Source of the DNA: Rossellomorea sp. BNER
GTDB lineage: Bacteria; Bacillota; Bacilli; Bacillales; Bacillaceae_B
Direction of reading: 5' to 3'
DNA length: 64,000 nt
Assembly: GCA_024213275.1 (NCBI GenBank)
Contig: JANAVG010000002.1
Location: forward strand, 372,001 to 436,000
Notes under the pieces: model-generated
Seen by the model: the letters and a program-made list of their open reading frames with translations, nothing else
The model's database searches: none
Told to the model about the DNA's origin: nothing
Translations under genes and position numbers: made by a program
In this document: piece after piece, positions 54,863 to 63,734 of the stretch
How positions within the stretch are numbered: the stretch's first letter is position 1
How the letters are laid out: every line of letters starts with the position of its first letter

Positions 54863-54909
54863 ACACAATATATAGAGTCTAATTAAAAATAACAACCTAT
54901 ATATTGTGT
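54863..54909 (-). promoter_or_regulatory. nrdA promoter with two NrdR-type boxes
   Basis: ACACAATATATAGAGT (54863-54878) and, on the other strand, ACACAATATATAGGTT (54894-54909) form two 16-bp boxes 31 bp apart centre to centre, the usual NrdR spacing. Minus-strand -35 TTGTTA (54890-54895) and -10 TATATT (54867-54872) have a 17-bp spacer; the -10 lies inside one box and the -35 touches the other. Confidence 0.78.
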
Positions 54910-54989
54910 AAATTAATTCTATCACATCGTCTTCTGAAAAATCAATAGAAAAGAAATGATAAAAAGTAGAAAAGAATTTTTAAAATATG

Positions 54990-55039
54990 TTGACAGTGAT
55001 AAACTTTACAATTTATAATGATATTGAAAATCATTCTCA
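54990..55039 (+). promoter_or_regulatory. Promoter with Fur box
   Basis: TTGACA (54990-54995), 18 bp, TATAAT (55014-55019), then a 21-bp Fur-like inverted repeat (55019-55039) with only three mismatches to the classic consensus. Binding there would block the -10 and start site. It points right, towards a 29-residue ORF now separated by a palindromic repeat. Confidence 0.7.
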
Positions 55040-55119
55040 ACAGTTAAATGATAACTGATCTATAAGAGATTCCCCCTCTTTCGGAGAATGGTTCATGAAA
55101 AACCCCCTTTTTGCCCTTT

Positions 55120-55243
55120 GAGGGGCTGTCCCATAAGGGGTCCGGAAACACTATGATTGTTAATCTAAAGAAGATGACCATGAGGCTTTCTTCTATAGAT
55201 TGAAGTTGTGGTTCCTGACACCTTGGTTTTGGGGCAGCCCCTC
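55120..55243. repeat. MITE-like palindromic repeat, copy B
   Basis: Terminal inverted repeats GAGGGGCTGTCCCATAA and TTTTGGGGCAGCCCCTC; inner stem AATCTAAAGAA (55162-55172) / TTCTATAGATT (55191-55201). Same family as 36204-36318. It lies between the Fur-type promoter and the small membrane ORF. Confidence 0.85.
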
Positions 55244-55270
55244 AAATTATGATTAGAAGGGATGATCATA

Positions 55271-55360
55271 TTGTTAATAAAAAAATGGTTTAAAGATTAC
55301 TGGTTTTTTATCCTCGTTATGATTATCATCTCTACTTTTATCTGGTACGGAAGTATATAA
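55271..55360 (+). CDS. Tiny membrane protein (29 aa), possibly Fur-regulated
   Basis: TTG start after GAAGGGATG; product begins MLIKKWFKDYW and then has one hydrophobic helix ending YGSI. Two or three lysines lead, so the N-terminus would stay inside. Its length equals that of the Fur-regulated B. subtilis FbpC as I recall it, but similarity was not established. It is the only plausible target of the Fur box upstream. Confidence 0.45.
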   Translation: MLIKKWFKDYWFFILVMIIISTFIWYGSI

Positions 55361-55459
55361 GAGGAATCTAAATACATATGCAAATGAAGAATAATCGAAA
55401 GGAAGACGTCCTATTTTGAAAGGGAAGAATTCCATAAGGTTATTCTTTTTTGTATTCTA

Positions 55460-55521
55460 TGATTGTTTTTGATTGAAAATGAAGATTTATGATTGAATCT
55501 TGTAAGCCTTTGCAATATAAT
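55460..55521 (+). promoter_or_regulatory. fru operon promoter and phased operator repeats
   Basis: TTGAAT (55493-55498), 17 bp, TATAAT (55516-55521). Four 10-bp units start at 55460, 55470, 55480 and 55490: TGATTGTTTT, TGATTGAAAA, TGAAGATTTA, TGATTGAATC. The last overlaps the -35. Same-face phasing suits binding of a DeoR-type FruR. Confidence 0.65.
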
Positions 55522-55552
55522 GGGTAGTGCAGATCCGCATAAGGAGGATTTT

Positions 55553-56305
55553 ATGTTAACAGAAGAAAGGCATCGAATCATTTTAGAGGAATTAAAATTA
55601 AAAAATATAGTAAAGATAAATGAACTTGTCGAGATAACCAACTCGTCAGAATCAACAATCCGTCGAGATTTAACCTATTTGGAACAAGGGAAGTATTTAA
55701 AAAGAGTTCATGGTGGTGCAGCAGGTTTACAGGGGAAGCTTAAGGAATTGACTGAATCTGAAAAAACAGCCAAAAACATTCAAGAGAAAATAAAAATCGC
55801 CCAGTTTGCTGCATCATTAGTTAAAGAAGGAGATTGCCTATTTATTGACGCAGGTACGACAACATTCCATATGATTGATTACTTGCCAGAGGTTGAGGTT
55901 GTCGTTGTAACCAATGGAATTAGTCATGTTGACCGTTTGTTACAGAAAGGATTTAAAACCTATTTAATCGGTGGAATGATAAAACCAACTACAAAAGCTA
56001 TGATTGGTGGCAGTGCCCTTCAATCACTTAGCCATTACCGGTTTGACAAAGCGTTTATAGGGATCAATGGAATTCATCATCAGTATGGATTCACCACCCC
56101 TGATCCAGAAGAAGCTCAAATTAAAAAAGCTTCCCTTGATTTATCTAGAGAAGCCTTCATATTAGCAGATAGCTCAAAGTTTGGTGAGATTTCATTTTCT
56201 AAGGTAGCTGATATTGGAGAAGCAGTAGTCATCACAAATCACTTAGAAATAGATCAAGCAGAAGCATTTCAAAATCAAAGGACAATTAAGGTTGTGACAT
56301 CATGA
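55553..56305 (+). CDS. fruR: DeoR family fructose operon repressor
   Basis: A 250-residue repressor; ATG at 55553 after TAAGGAGGA. N-terminal winged helix with INELVEITNSSESTIRRDL (about 21-39) and the DeoR sensor domain with DAGTTT and GGMIKPTTKAMIG. It should respond to fructose-1-phosphate and control itself with fruK and fruA. Stop overlaps the fruK start (ATGA). Confidence 0.9.
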   Translation: MLTEERHRIILEELKLKNIVKINELVEITNSSESTIRRDLTYLEQGKYLKRVHGGAAGLQGKLKELTESEKTAKNIQEKIKIAQFAASLVKEGDCLFIDAGTTTFHMIDYLPEVEVVVVTNGISHVDRLLQKGFKTYLIGGMIKPTTKAMIGGSALQSLSHYRFDKAFIGINGIHHQYGFTTPDPEEAQIKKASLDLSREAFILADSSKFGEISFSKVADIGEAVVITNHLEIDQAEAFQNQRTIKVVTS

Positions 56306-57225
56306 TTTATACATTAACTCTAAACCCATCAGTTGATTATATAGCAAAAGTAGATGACTTTGAAGAAGGGAAATTAAATAGAACGAATGAAGAGACCTTT
56401 CTTGCTGGAGGAAAAGGAATAAATGTTTCAAGAGTTTTAACAAGACTTGGGGTTGCCAATAAAGCTCTAGGTTTTGCAGGAGGTTTTACAGGAGACTATA
56501 TCCGTAATTTTCTTAACAATGAAGGGGTCCTAAATCACTTTATAACCGTACCCACTCCATCCAGAATTAATTTAAAATTAAAATCTCAACAGGAAACAGA
56601 AATTAATGGCAATGGGCCAATTATTACAAATGACCATTTACAAGAATTATTGGTGCAGATTCAAGAATTAAACAATGGTGACACACTCATTTTAGCCGGA
56701 AGTATTCCTATATCTGTACCGTCTACCTTCTATAAAGATATAGCTGAATTTTGCCAAAGTCGAGGTATTCGTTTTGTCATTGATGCTGAAAAAGGTTTAT
56801 TAAGCTCAGTACTACCTAATCACCCTTATTTAGTGAAGCCTAATCATCATGAACTTGGTGACTTATACGGAACGATTATTGAATCAGTAACGGATTCCAT
56901 TCATTATGGACGATTACTGTTAAAAGATGGAGCGGATAATGTGATCGTTTCTATGGGGGCACAAGGAGCCGTTTTCCTTAATGAAGAGCTTACACTTGTC
57001 GCAAAAGTCCCAAATCAAATTGTGAAAAGTACAGTAGGAGCAGGAGATTCTACTGTGGCTGGTTTTATGGCTTCAATTGAAAAAAGCTATTCCATGAAGC
57101 ATGCCTTTCAGTTCGCAGTTGCATCAGGTTCAGCAACAGCTTTTTCACTAGATTTATGTACTGAACAAAAAATTTCGGAAATCTTTGATGAAATAAAGAT
57201 AACTGAAACTGGGGAGGGTATGTAA
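56302..57225 (+). CDS. fruK: 1-phosphofructokinase
   Basis: A 307-residue PfkB kinase converting fructose-1-phosphate to fructose-1,6-bisphosphate. TLNPSVDYIAKV at the start, FLAGGKGINVSRVL (substrate) and STVGAGDSTVAGF (catalytic Asp and anion hole) are family signatures. Start overlaps fruR by 4 bp; stop TAA shares a base with the fruA start. Confidence 0.94.
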   Translation: MIYTLTLNPSVDYIAKVDDFEEGKLNRTNEETFLAGGKGINVSRVLTRLGVANKALGFAGGFTGDYIRNFLNNEGVLNHFITVPTPSRINLKLKSQQETEINGNGPIITNDHLQELLVQIQELNNGDTLILAGSIPISVPSTFYKDIAEFCQSRGIRFVIDAEKGLLSSVLPNHPYLVKPNHHELGDLYGTIIESVTDSIHYGRLLLKDGADNVIVSMGAQGAVFLNEELTLVAKVPNQIVKSTVGAGDSTVAGFMASIEKSYSMKHAFQFAVASGSATAFSLDLCTEQKISEIFDEIKITETGEGM

Positions 57226-59093
57226 TGATGAGAATTACACAGTTATTAACAAAGGAAACAATCCTACTGGAAGTTCAATCACAGTCGAAAAATGAAGTCA
57301 TTGATGAACTAATATCAGTATTAGATCAGGCAGGTAAGCTGACAGATAAAGTAGAATTTAAGTCTCAAATTATAAATCGGGAAAAACAAAGCACAACGGG
57401 AATCGGGGAAGGAATTGCTATTCCTCATGCAAAAACAAAAGCAGTAGGAGAACCAGCAATAGTGTTTGGGAAGTCAGTTGAAGGTGTCAATTATGATTCT
57501 CTTGATGGACAGCCGGCACATTTATTCTTTATGATTGCTGCCACAGAAGGAGCTAATCAAACTCATTTAGAGGCTCTAAGTCGATTATCTTCCCTATTAA
57601 TGGATTCTGAAGTAAGAAAACAGCTAATGAACGCCACGACAAAAGACGAAATTATTTCGATTATTAATGAGCATGACAAAGTGGAAGATGAAGATCAAGA
57701 AATGGAAAGTACATCCGGTAAAATACTAGCTGTAACAGCATGCCCAACTGGTATTGCACATACCTATATGGCGGCAGATGCTCTCAAGTCTAAGGCTAAA
57801 GAAATGAATCTTGATATTAAAGTAGAAACAAATGGTTCAGGTGGAGCTAAGAATATTCTAACATCTGAAGAAATTGAAAAGGCTACGGCTATTATCGTTG
57901 CAGCAGATACAAAAGTATCGATGGAGAGGTTTAATGGGAAACATGTGATTCAAGTTCCTGTTGCCGATGGAATTCGAAAATCAGGAGAACTTTTAGAAAA
58001 AGCTCAAAATCAAGATGCACCAATTTTTAAAACAAATGGTGAAAAAGAAGATTCGACATCATCTGAAAAAGGTAATAAAGGATTAGGGATTTACCGACAT
58101 TTGATGAACGGCGTGTCCAATATGCTCCCATTTGTTGTTGGTGGAGGAATATTGATCGCTATCTCGTTTATTTTCGGTGCACAATCTGCAAACCCTGATT
58201 CACCGGAATTTAATCAATTTGCGGAGATCCTTAATACTATTGGTGGTGCCAACGCGTTTGCACTGATTGTCCCTGTTTTAGCTGCGTTTATTGCGATGAG
58301 TATTGCAGATCGACCAGGATTTGCCCCTGGTATGGTTGGGGGATACATGGCAGCAGGCGGTGATGCAGGATTTTTAGGAGGAATCATTGCCGGATTTCTT
58401 GCAGGGTATTTCGTTGTCTTCTTGAAATGGGCACTTAGAAACCTTCCAGATGCTCTTGAGGGGTTAAAACCAGTTCTCATTTATCCTTTGATTTCCATTT
58501 TTATAACAGGTTTTATCATGTATTTCTTAGTTAAACCACTTAGTATATTAAATACAGGTATACAAGATTGGCTCAGTGGGCTAGGTACAGGGAATTTAAT
58601 TGTCCTTGGATTAATATTAGGTGGAATGATGGCTGTGGACTTAGGTGGTCCAATTAACAAAGCCGCATTTACATTTGGGATTGCTATGATTGAAGGTGGA
58701 AACTTAGGGCCACATGCCGCCATTATGGCAGGGGGAATGGTGCCTCCTCTTGGACTGGCATTAGCTACGACTTTCTTTAAAAACCGTTTTAATGAGTCTG
58801 AGCGAAAAGCTGGTTTCTCTTGCTACTTCATGGGTGCCTCTTTTATTACGGAAGGAGCAATTCCATTTGCAGCAGCAGATCCTTTACGAGTAATACCAGC
58901 TGCGATAACTGGATCAGCGATTGCTGGTGCGCTAGCAATGGTATTTGGAATCGGACTCCCTGCTCCACATGGCGGAATCTTTGTTTTCCCAGTTATTGAA
59001 GGGAACATATTTTTATACTTTTTAGCTATTTTAATAGGTTCATTGATTACAGCATTGATGATAGGATTTCTTAAAAAGCCGATAAATAAATAG
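57225..59093 (+). CDS. fruA: Fructose PTS permease EIIABC
   Basis: A 622-residue transporter: EIIA (1-145, phospho-His H68 in GIAIPHAKTK), EIIB (about 166-265, C173 in TACPTGIAHTYMA), EIIC (about 290-620, polytopic). It imports and phosphorylates fructose at C1. Two adjacent ATGs follow GGGGAGGGTAT. Last gene of the fru operon. Confidence 0.95.
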   Translation: MMRITQLLTKETILLEVQSQSKNEVIDELISVLDQAGKLTDKVEFKSQIINREKQSTTGIGEGIAIPHAKTKAVGEPAIVFGKSVEGVNYDSLDGQPAHLFFMIAATEGANQTHLEALSRLSSLLMDSEVRKQLMNATTKDEIISIINEHDKVEDEDQEMESTSGKILAVTACPTGIAHTYMAADALKSKAKEMNLDIKVETNGSGGAKNILTSEEIEKATAIIVAADTKVSMERFNGKHVIQVPVADGIRKSGELLEKAQNQDAPIFKTNGEKEDSTSSEKGNKGLGIYRHLMNGVSNMLPFVVGGGILIAISFIFGAQSANPDSPEFNQFAEILNTIGGANAFALIVPVLAAFIAMSIADRPGFAPGMVGGYMAAGGDAGFLGGIIAGFLAGYFVVFLKWALRNLPDALEGLKPVLIYPLISIFITGFIMYFLVKPLSILNTGIQDWLSGLGTGNLIVLGLILGGMMAVDLGGPINKAAFTFGIAMIEGGNLGPHAAIMAGGMVPPLGLALATTFFKNRFNESERKAGFSCYFMGASFITEGAIPFAAADPLRVIPAAITGSAIAGALAMVFGIGLPAPHGGIFVFPVIEGNIFLYFLAILIGSLITALMIGFLKKPINK

Positions 59094-59098
59094 ATGTA

Positions 59099-59127
59099 AA
59101 AACCCACTGCGATTAGTGGGTTTTTTT
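59099..59127 (+). terminator. fru operon terminator
   Basis: AACCCACT-GCGATT-AGTGGGTT followed by T residues. Confidence 0.9.
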
Positions 59128-59166
59128 ATTCGACAACTATTTATATTTACATCAATGTTAGTGTAC

Positions 59167-59679
59167 TCATGGGATAGTATGAAAAAAGTTCACCATATGA
59201 GCTTCGTCAAAGTATACCCCATTGTACTTCATTGATCTTTTTTCGATACCGTATGTCTGAAAACCAACCGACGTATAAAGGTTAACAGCGGCGGTATTTG
59301 ATGATACAACAGTTAAGTGAAGTTGTTCCAACCCTAATTCTTTTGATTTCTTTATGACAGTTTGAAGAAGAGACCTTGCGATTCCTTTACCTCTATATTC
59401 CTCGTTAACATACATGGCCATGATATGTGCTTTGTGCTTCATTTTTGTATGTTTTTCTAGAAGAAGGGTTACGACTCCAACAAGAGTTCCATTTTCCCAA
59501 GATCCATAAGTAATACTGCCGTTTGACATTAAATTTAGTTTAGTTTTTTCTACTGGATTTTCCCTATCCATGGCTTCTTCGTACGTAGTAGCAAATGCTT
59601 CTCCATTTTGTTTTAATGCTTCTTGTCTTAAATACCAATATTCATCTGCATGCTCACCATTCAAGATAGTAATTCTCAA
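59167..59679 (-). CDS. GNAT family N-acetyltransferase
   Basis: A 170-residue acetyltransferase; TTG start after GGGGGTGG. The acetyl-CoA loop MYVNEEYRGKGIARSLL (about 89-105) and NTAAVNLYTSVGF are complete. Substrate unknown. Convergent with fruA. Confidence 0.83.
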   Translation of the reverse strand: MRITILNGEHADEYWYLRQEALKQNGEAFATTYEEAMDRENPVEKTKLNLMSNGSITYGSWENGTLVGVVTLLLEKHTKMKHKAHIMAMYVNEEYRGKGIARSLLQTVIKKSKELGLEQLHLTVVSSNTAAVNLYTSVGFQTYGIEKRSMKYNGVYFDEAHMVNFFHTIP

Positions 59680-59792
59680 AACATACCACCCCCATAAATT
59701 GTTCTAATTATAATGTGAGATAGTACACTATGCAATATAAAATCAACATAATTCTTTGTTTAAAAGCAACACTATTAAAGAAAGGAGCTGGG

Positions 59793-59927
59793 ATGATGAC
59801 AAAAAGAAATCGTAAAACAAAATCAGGGTTACAATCTGCAAAATCACTTACATCTGATGAATTCTCACAGGAACTAACGCAAAGCTCTACTAATAAAAAA
59901 GTGAAAAAAACAAAGCCGCAAACATAA
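59793..59927 (+). CDS. Small basic hydrophilic protein (44 aa)
   Basis: ATG (two in tandem) after AAAGGAGCTG. Begins MMTKRNRKTKSGLQSAKSL and ends in lysines; no hydrophobic part. It looks like the minor spore proteins typical of Bacillus but has no clear signature. Terminator overlaps its stop. Confidence 0.6.
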   Translation: MMTKRNRKTKSGLQSAKSLTSDEFSQELTQSSTNKKVKKTKPQT

Positions 59928-59951
59928 AACGAGGTGCATTCCTCGTTTTTT
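59926..59951 (+). terminator. Terminator after the small basic gene
   Basis: AAAACGAGG-TGCATT-CCTCGTTTT plus T-run. Confidence 0.88.
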
Positions 59952-60063
59952 AATGTGAATGAAAATCCAAGGAGATACCAAATAAAAAGTTATTGCATTA
60001 AAAAAAGGGTTGTCGTATGGTGAAAAAGGATGTCTTTTAGTGTAATCGGTAAGGGGGATAGAA

Positions 60064-60339
60064 ATGAAGCACGAGAAGGGAAATTTCCAAGTTGCGAACA
60101 GGGAAGCTTTAATAGGTGTTGGGTTGGTTCTTTTTAACTTTATCTGGTGGTTTGGGTTTGCTTTTGGTTTAGGTAGTAAACCTGTTGAAGATTATAAGTA
60201 TGTTTTCGGACTACCGGCTTGGTTTTTCTATAGCTGTGTAGTAGGACTTATTGTTATGATTATTCTTGTATTTATTGTCGTTAAATGGTTTTTTACAGAT
60301 ATTCCTTTTGATGATGAAAAGGAAGGTGATCTGAAGTGA
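60064..60339 (+). CDS. YhdT/DUF997 small membrane subunit
   Basis: A 91-residue protein with two hydrophobic helices (about 15-35 and 53-78); ATG after TAAGGGGGA. It overlaps the symporter start by 4 bp. The YhdT-PanF pairing is known in bacteria and suggests an accessory subunit of the transporter. Confidence 0.8.
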   Translation: MKHEKGNFQVANREALIGVGLVLFNFIWWFGFAFGLGSKPVEDYKYVFGLPAWFFYSCVVGLIVMIILVFIVVKWFFTDIPFDDEKEGDLK

Positions 60340-61793
60340 ATTGGGAAGTCATTTTACCCTTGCTTCTTTTCTTGATTATTATATTTATTGTAGGAATTTA
60401 TTCTTCAAGATACATATCTAGTTCTACCTCCTTTGTGCAGGAATATTTCCTTGGAAGCCGCCAACTTGGCGGGTTTATTCTTGCGATGACGATGATTGCT
60501 ACATATGGAAGTGCTTCTTCCTTTATAGGGGGACCAGGTGCCGCTTATAAATATGGTCTCGCATGGGTGCTTTTGGCAATGTCACAGGTTGCTACTGGTT
60601 ATTTTGTGTTGATGATTCTTGGAAAAAAATTTGCAATTCTTGCAAGAAGGTATAATGCAATCACGCTTATTGATTTTCTCGAAGCAAGATATCAAAGTAA
60701 ATACGTAACAATTATCTCCGCAGTATCGATCATTGCTTTCTTATTTTCTGCTATGATTGCTCAATGGGTCGGAGGAGCCAGATTAATTGAATCGTTAACG
60801 GGTCTCCCTTATAAATCAGCATTATTTATTTTTGCTATATCTGTACTTATTTATGTTATTGTTGGAGGGTTTCGAGCTGTAGCAATTACGGATAGCGTTC
60901 AAGGAATCATTATGCTTTTAGGTACAATCATTTTACTAGTTGCTACAATCATTGCTGGTGGTGGAATAGACAATATCATGCATGATTTAAAAGCAGAGAA
61001 TCCTAATTTGTTGTCTCCATATGGTTCGGATCGCAGTTTGACAGCAACTTACCTTTCTTCCTTTTGGATTCTAGTGGGTGTAGCAGTGGTAGGTCTTCCA
61101 CAAGTAGCAGTAAGAGCGATGAGTTACAAAAATGCAAGAGCTATGCACCGAGCCATTATAATTGGGACAATTGTGGTGGGAACCATTATGCTGGGAATGC
61201 ATTTAATTGGAGTTTTTGCACGTAGTGTTGTTCCTGGAATTGAGGTAGCTGATACGGTTATGCCAACTGTTGCACTAACGATTTTGCCCCCTTGGTTAGC
61301 AGGAATTGTACTAGCTGCTCCAATGGCAGCCATAATGTCTACAGTGGATTCACTTCTCTTACTTGTATCATCGGCAATTGTTAAGGATGTTTATATGAAT
61401 TTTGTGAAGCCTGACGCATCAGAATCACATGTGAAAAAAATCAGTTTTTCCATCACAACTATTGTTGGAATTCTTGTATTTCTGTTGGCGCTTAGCCCAC
61501 CTGATCTTATTATTTGGCTAAACTTATTTTCATTTGGCGGATTAGAAGCGGTCTTCTTATGGCCAATTGTACTGGGATTATATTGGAAGCATGGGAATAA
61601 ATACGGAGCGTTAAGTTCGATGTTTACGGGGATGGTATCGTATATATTATTTCATAGCTTTAAACCCAATTTATTGGGAATGCATACGGTTGTTTTACCA
61701 ATCGTTTTAGGGTTGATTTCCTATATTCTAATTTCTAAAATAACTTCAAATAAAAATGAAAGTGAATGGAAGTCTTCAAGCATGAATGCTTAA
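60336..61793 (+). CDS. panF: Sodium:solute symporter, pantothenate permease type
   Basis: A 485-residue symporter with about 13 helices; GTG start inside the end of the YhdT-like gene. SSS family signatures: YFLGSRQLGGFILAMTMIATYGSASSFIGGPG (abbreviated TYGSASSFIGGPG) and YIVVGGFRAVAITDSVQG-like segment (VGGFRAVAITD). The preceding DUF997 gene supports PanF over other SSS members. Likely Na+-coupled pantothenate uptake. Confidence 0.85.
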   Translation: MNWEVILPLLLFLIIIFIVGIYSSRYISSSTSFVQEYFLGSRQLGGFILAMTMIATYGSASSFIGGPGAAYKYGLAWVLLAMSQVATGYFVLMILGKKFAILARRYNAITLIDFLEARYQSKYVTIISAVSIIAFLFSAMIAQWVGGARLIESLTGLPYKSALFIFAISVLIYVIVGGFRAVAITDSVQGIIMLLGTIILLVATIIAGGGIDNIMHDLKAENPNLLSPYGSDRSLTATYLSSFWILVGVAVVGLPQVAVRAMSYKNARAMHRAIIIGTIVVGTIMLGMHLIGVFARSVVPGIEVADTVMPTVALTILPPWLAGIVLAAPMAAIMSTVDSLLLLVSSAIVKDVYMNFVKPDASESHVKKISFSITTIVGILVFLLALSPPDLIIWLNLFSFGGLEAVFLWPIVLGLYWKHGNKYGALSSMFTGMVSYILFHSFKPNLLGMHTVVLPIVLGLISYILISKITSNKNESEWKSSSMNA

Positions 61794-61861
61794 TTTGATT
61801 TCAATAAAATAAAAAGTTTAAAAAGGAATTAGGAAGAATTTGTCGAAATAGAGAAGCGGTG

Positions 61862-62725
61862 ATGAAAATGAAAATACAAGCGTTTAAAGATGCAAAATCC
61901 TATTATCAAAAAGTGCATCCTTTTTTAGTAAGAAATGAAGCGGAGAATAATTTAGCACTAGGTCTTCTTAACCAAATAATTGATGGAAGGTATCAAAACC
62001 CTTTTCTCGCCCTTGCAATGTTAGAGGAAGAAGTAGTAGCAGGTTTTTTAATGACTCCTCCACATAATCTTATTATTTTTGTTCGGCCTGAGTATAAACA
62101 AAATCATGATGAATTAGCAGAAAAGCTTTTTCAATTTTTAATGGAGAATGAAACATTTGTCCCCGGTTTAATTGGTGAAAAAGAGACTGTTAAAGAGTTT
62201 TCACAAATATGGGAGCGAATGACTGGCAAAAAAAGTTCAACTGCCATGAGACAAAGAATCTATCGATTAGATAAGGTTAACAAAGTAAACATTAGTGAAG
62301 GAATCATGAGAAAAGCAAATGAACATGACATTGAGTTAGTCTCCAATTGGATCAGAGGGTTCATAGAAGATACAGGAGAATCTACCTTACCTCCAGAACA
62401 AGCAAAACAACGGGCAGAAGAAATGATTGAAAATGAAAAATCTATATACTTATGGGAAGTAAATGGAAATCCGGTTTCAATGGCGAGAAGTGCTCGAAAA
62501 ACAGATAACGGGATAACTATCAATCTTGTTTACACTCCTAATGAGTTCAGAAAAGAAGGTTATGGGACATCGGTTGTCGCTACTTTAAGCCGGAAATTAC
62601 TAGAAGCCTACGATTTCTGTGCCCTTTATACCGATTTGGATTACCCGACTTCTAACAAGATTTACATGGAAATCGGATATGTTCCTGTTTGTGATTCAAC
62701 ATTAATAAAATTTGAACAAGAGTAA
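61862..62725 (+). CDS. GNAT family N-acetyltransferase (two-domain)
   Basis: A 287-residue protein with a C-terminal GNAT domain (about 140-287): LVYTPNEFRKEGYGTSVVA binds acetyl-CoA, and LYTDLDYPTSNKIYMEIGY ends the fold. The N-terminal half is a degenerate GNAT-like domain. GTG (61859), ATG (61862) and ATG (61868) are all possible starts. It lies 16 bp before the MOSC gene. Confidence 0.8.
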   Translation: MKMKIQAFKDAKSYYQKVHPFLVRNEAENNLALGLLNQIIDGRYQNPFLALAMLEEEVVAGFLMTPPHNLIIFVRPEYKQNHDELAEKLFQFLMENETFVPGLIGEKETVKEFSQIWERMTGKKSSTAMRQRIYRLDKVNKVNISEGIMRKANEHDIELVSNWIRGFIEDTGESTLPPEQAKQRAEEMIENEKSIYLWEVNGNPVSMARSARKTDNGITINLVYTPNEFRKEGYGTSVVATLSRKLLEAYDFCALYTDLDYPTSNKIYMEIGYVPVCDSTLIKFEQE

Positions 62726-62741
62726 TGTAGGAGGAAATACG

Positions 62742-63377
62742 ATGAAAATCATCGGACTTTCAATTGGAGAACCGAAAACGATTGAGTATAGAGGGAAACC
62801 GTTTACAACAGGAATTCAAAAAAAACAAGTAGATGAAGCATTTCTATCCTATAACGGCTTTCAGAAGGATGGAGTAGCGAATACTGATTTTCACGGAGGC
62901 CCTGACCGCGCGGTTTGTGTCTATCCTTATGAAAGATACCATTATTGGAATAGGATTTATGGTAGATCGCTATCCATCCCTGCATTCGGTGAAAATTTAA
63001 CGGTTGAAGGACTTACAGAAGATAAAGTTTTCATTGGCGATACATTTCATATTGGGGAGACAATCGTACAAGTTACACAAGGAAGAATCCCTTGCGCCAC
63101 TATTTCTAAGAATAATAATGAAAGTGATCTATTGAAAAAAGTAGTGGAAACTGGGTTTACAGGTTATTTCCTTAAAGTGATTAAAGGTGGATGGGTCACA
63201 AAGGATTCTTCCATTACTTTGGTGAACAGGCTTAGTGAGCAATGGGATATTTTAAAGTGCAATGATATCCTTTTTCACAATAATGGAAAAAAAGAAGAAG
63301 TGGAAAGGCTTAGTAAACTTAAGGAATTAGCTCCACAGTGGAATGGAGCTCTTTTGAAAAAGTATTCCCTAAAATAA
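62742..63377 (+). CDS. MOSC domain protein (YiiM-like)
   Basis: A 211-residue protein; ATG at 62742 after TAGGAGGAA. Signatures: GGPDRAVCVYPYERY, FGENLTVEGL and TQGRIPCATISK with the conserved Cys. YiiM-type proteins reduce N-hydroxylated bases with molybdenum cofactor; activity here is inferred. Possible operon with the GNAT gene. Confidence 0.86.
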   Translation: MKIIGLSIGEPKTIEYRGKPFTTGIQKKQVDEAFLSYNGFQKDGVANTDFHGGPDRAVCVYPYERYHYWNRIYGRSLSIPAFGENLTVEGLTEDKVFIGDTFHIGETIVQVTQGRIPCATISKNNNESDLLKKVVETGFTGYFLKVIKGGWVTKDSSITLVNRLSEQWDILKCNDILFHNNGKKEEVERLSKLKELAPQWNGALLKKYSLK

Positions 63378-63439
63378 TATTTTCTCTTGACAATTTATTT
63401 TAATCATCATATGATGAATTACAAATAATAGAACGGAAG

Positions 63440-63708
63440 GGCATTGATGAAGAGTAGTACTCTAAAAGGAACACTACAGAGAGCTAGTGGTTGGTGTGAA
63501 CTAGCGTGCTCCGTTAGAGGAATGGACTTCTGAGCCTCCGAACCAACGTAACGATAGTTATTATTAGGGTCGGCGAACGTCTCATCGATACAAGAGACAG
63601 GTATTAAAGCTTTTTGCTTTGATACTGTAAAGTGGGCTGTTTTTACAGCCAACAAAGGTGGTACCACGGGGTCTCTCGTCCTTTTTAATAGGATGAGGGA
63701 CCTTTTTC
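63440..63708 (+). ncRNA. T-box riboswitch 1, tryptophan specifier
   Basis: AG-bulge region CAGAGAGCTAGTGG, specifier loop GAATGGACTTCTGAGC with TGG codon at 63523-63525 (Trp), T-box core AAAGGTGGTACCACGG (63655-63669), terminator GGTCTCTCGTCC / GGATGAGGGACC with T-run. The UGGN bases are UGGU. Confidence 0.9.
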
Positions 63709-63734
63709 TATACAATAAAATAATGTAAATCGCT

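Noticed and set aside
63419..63715. 98-codon frame on the minus strand
   Set aside because: It is antisense to T-box 1, whose conserved RNA blocks explain the sequence.
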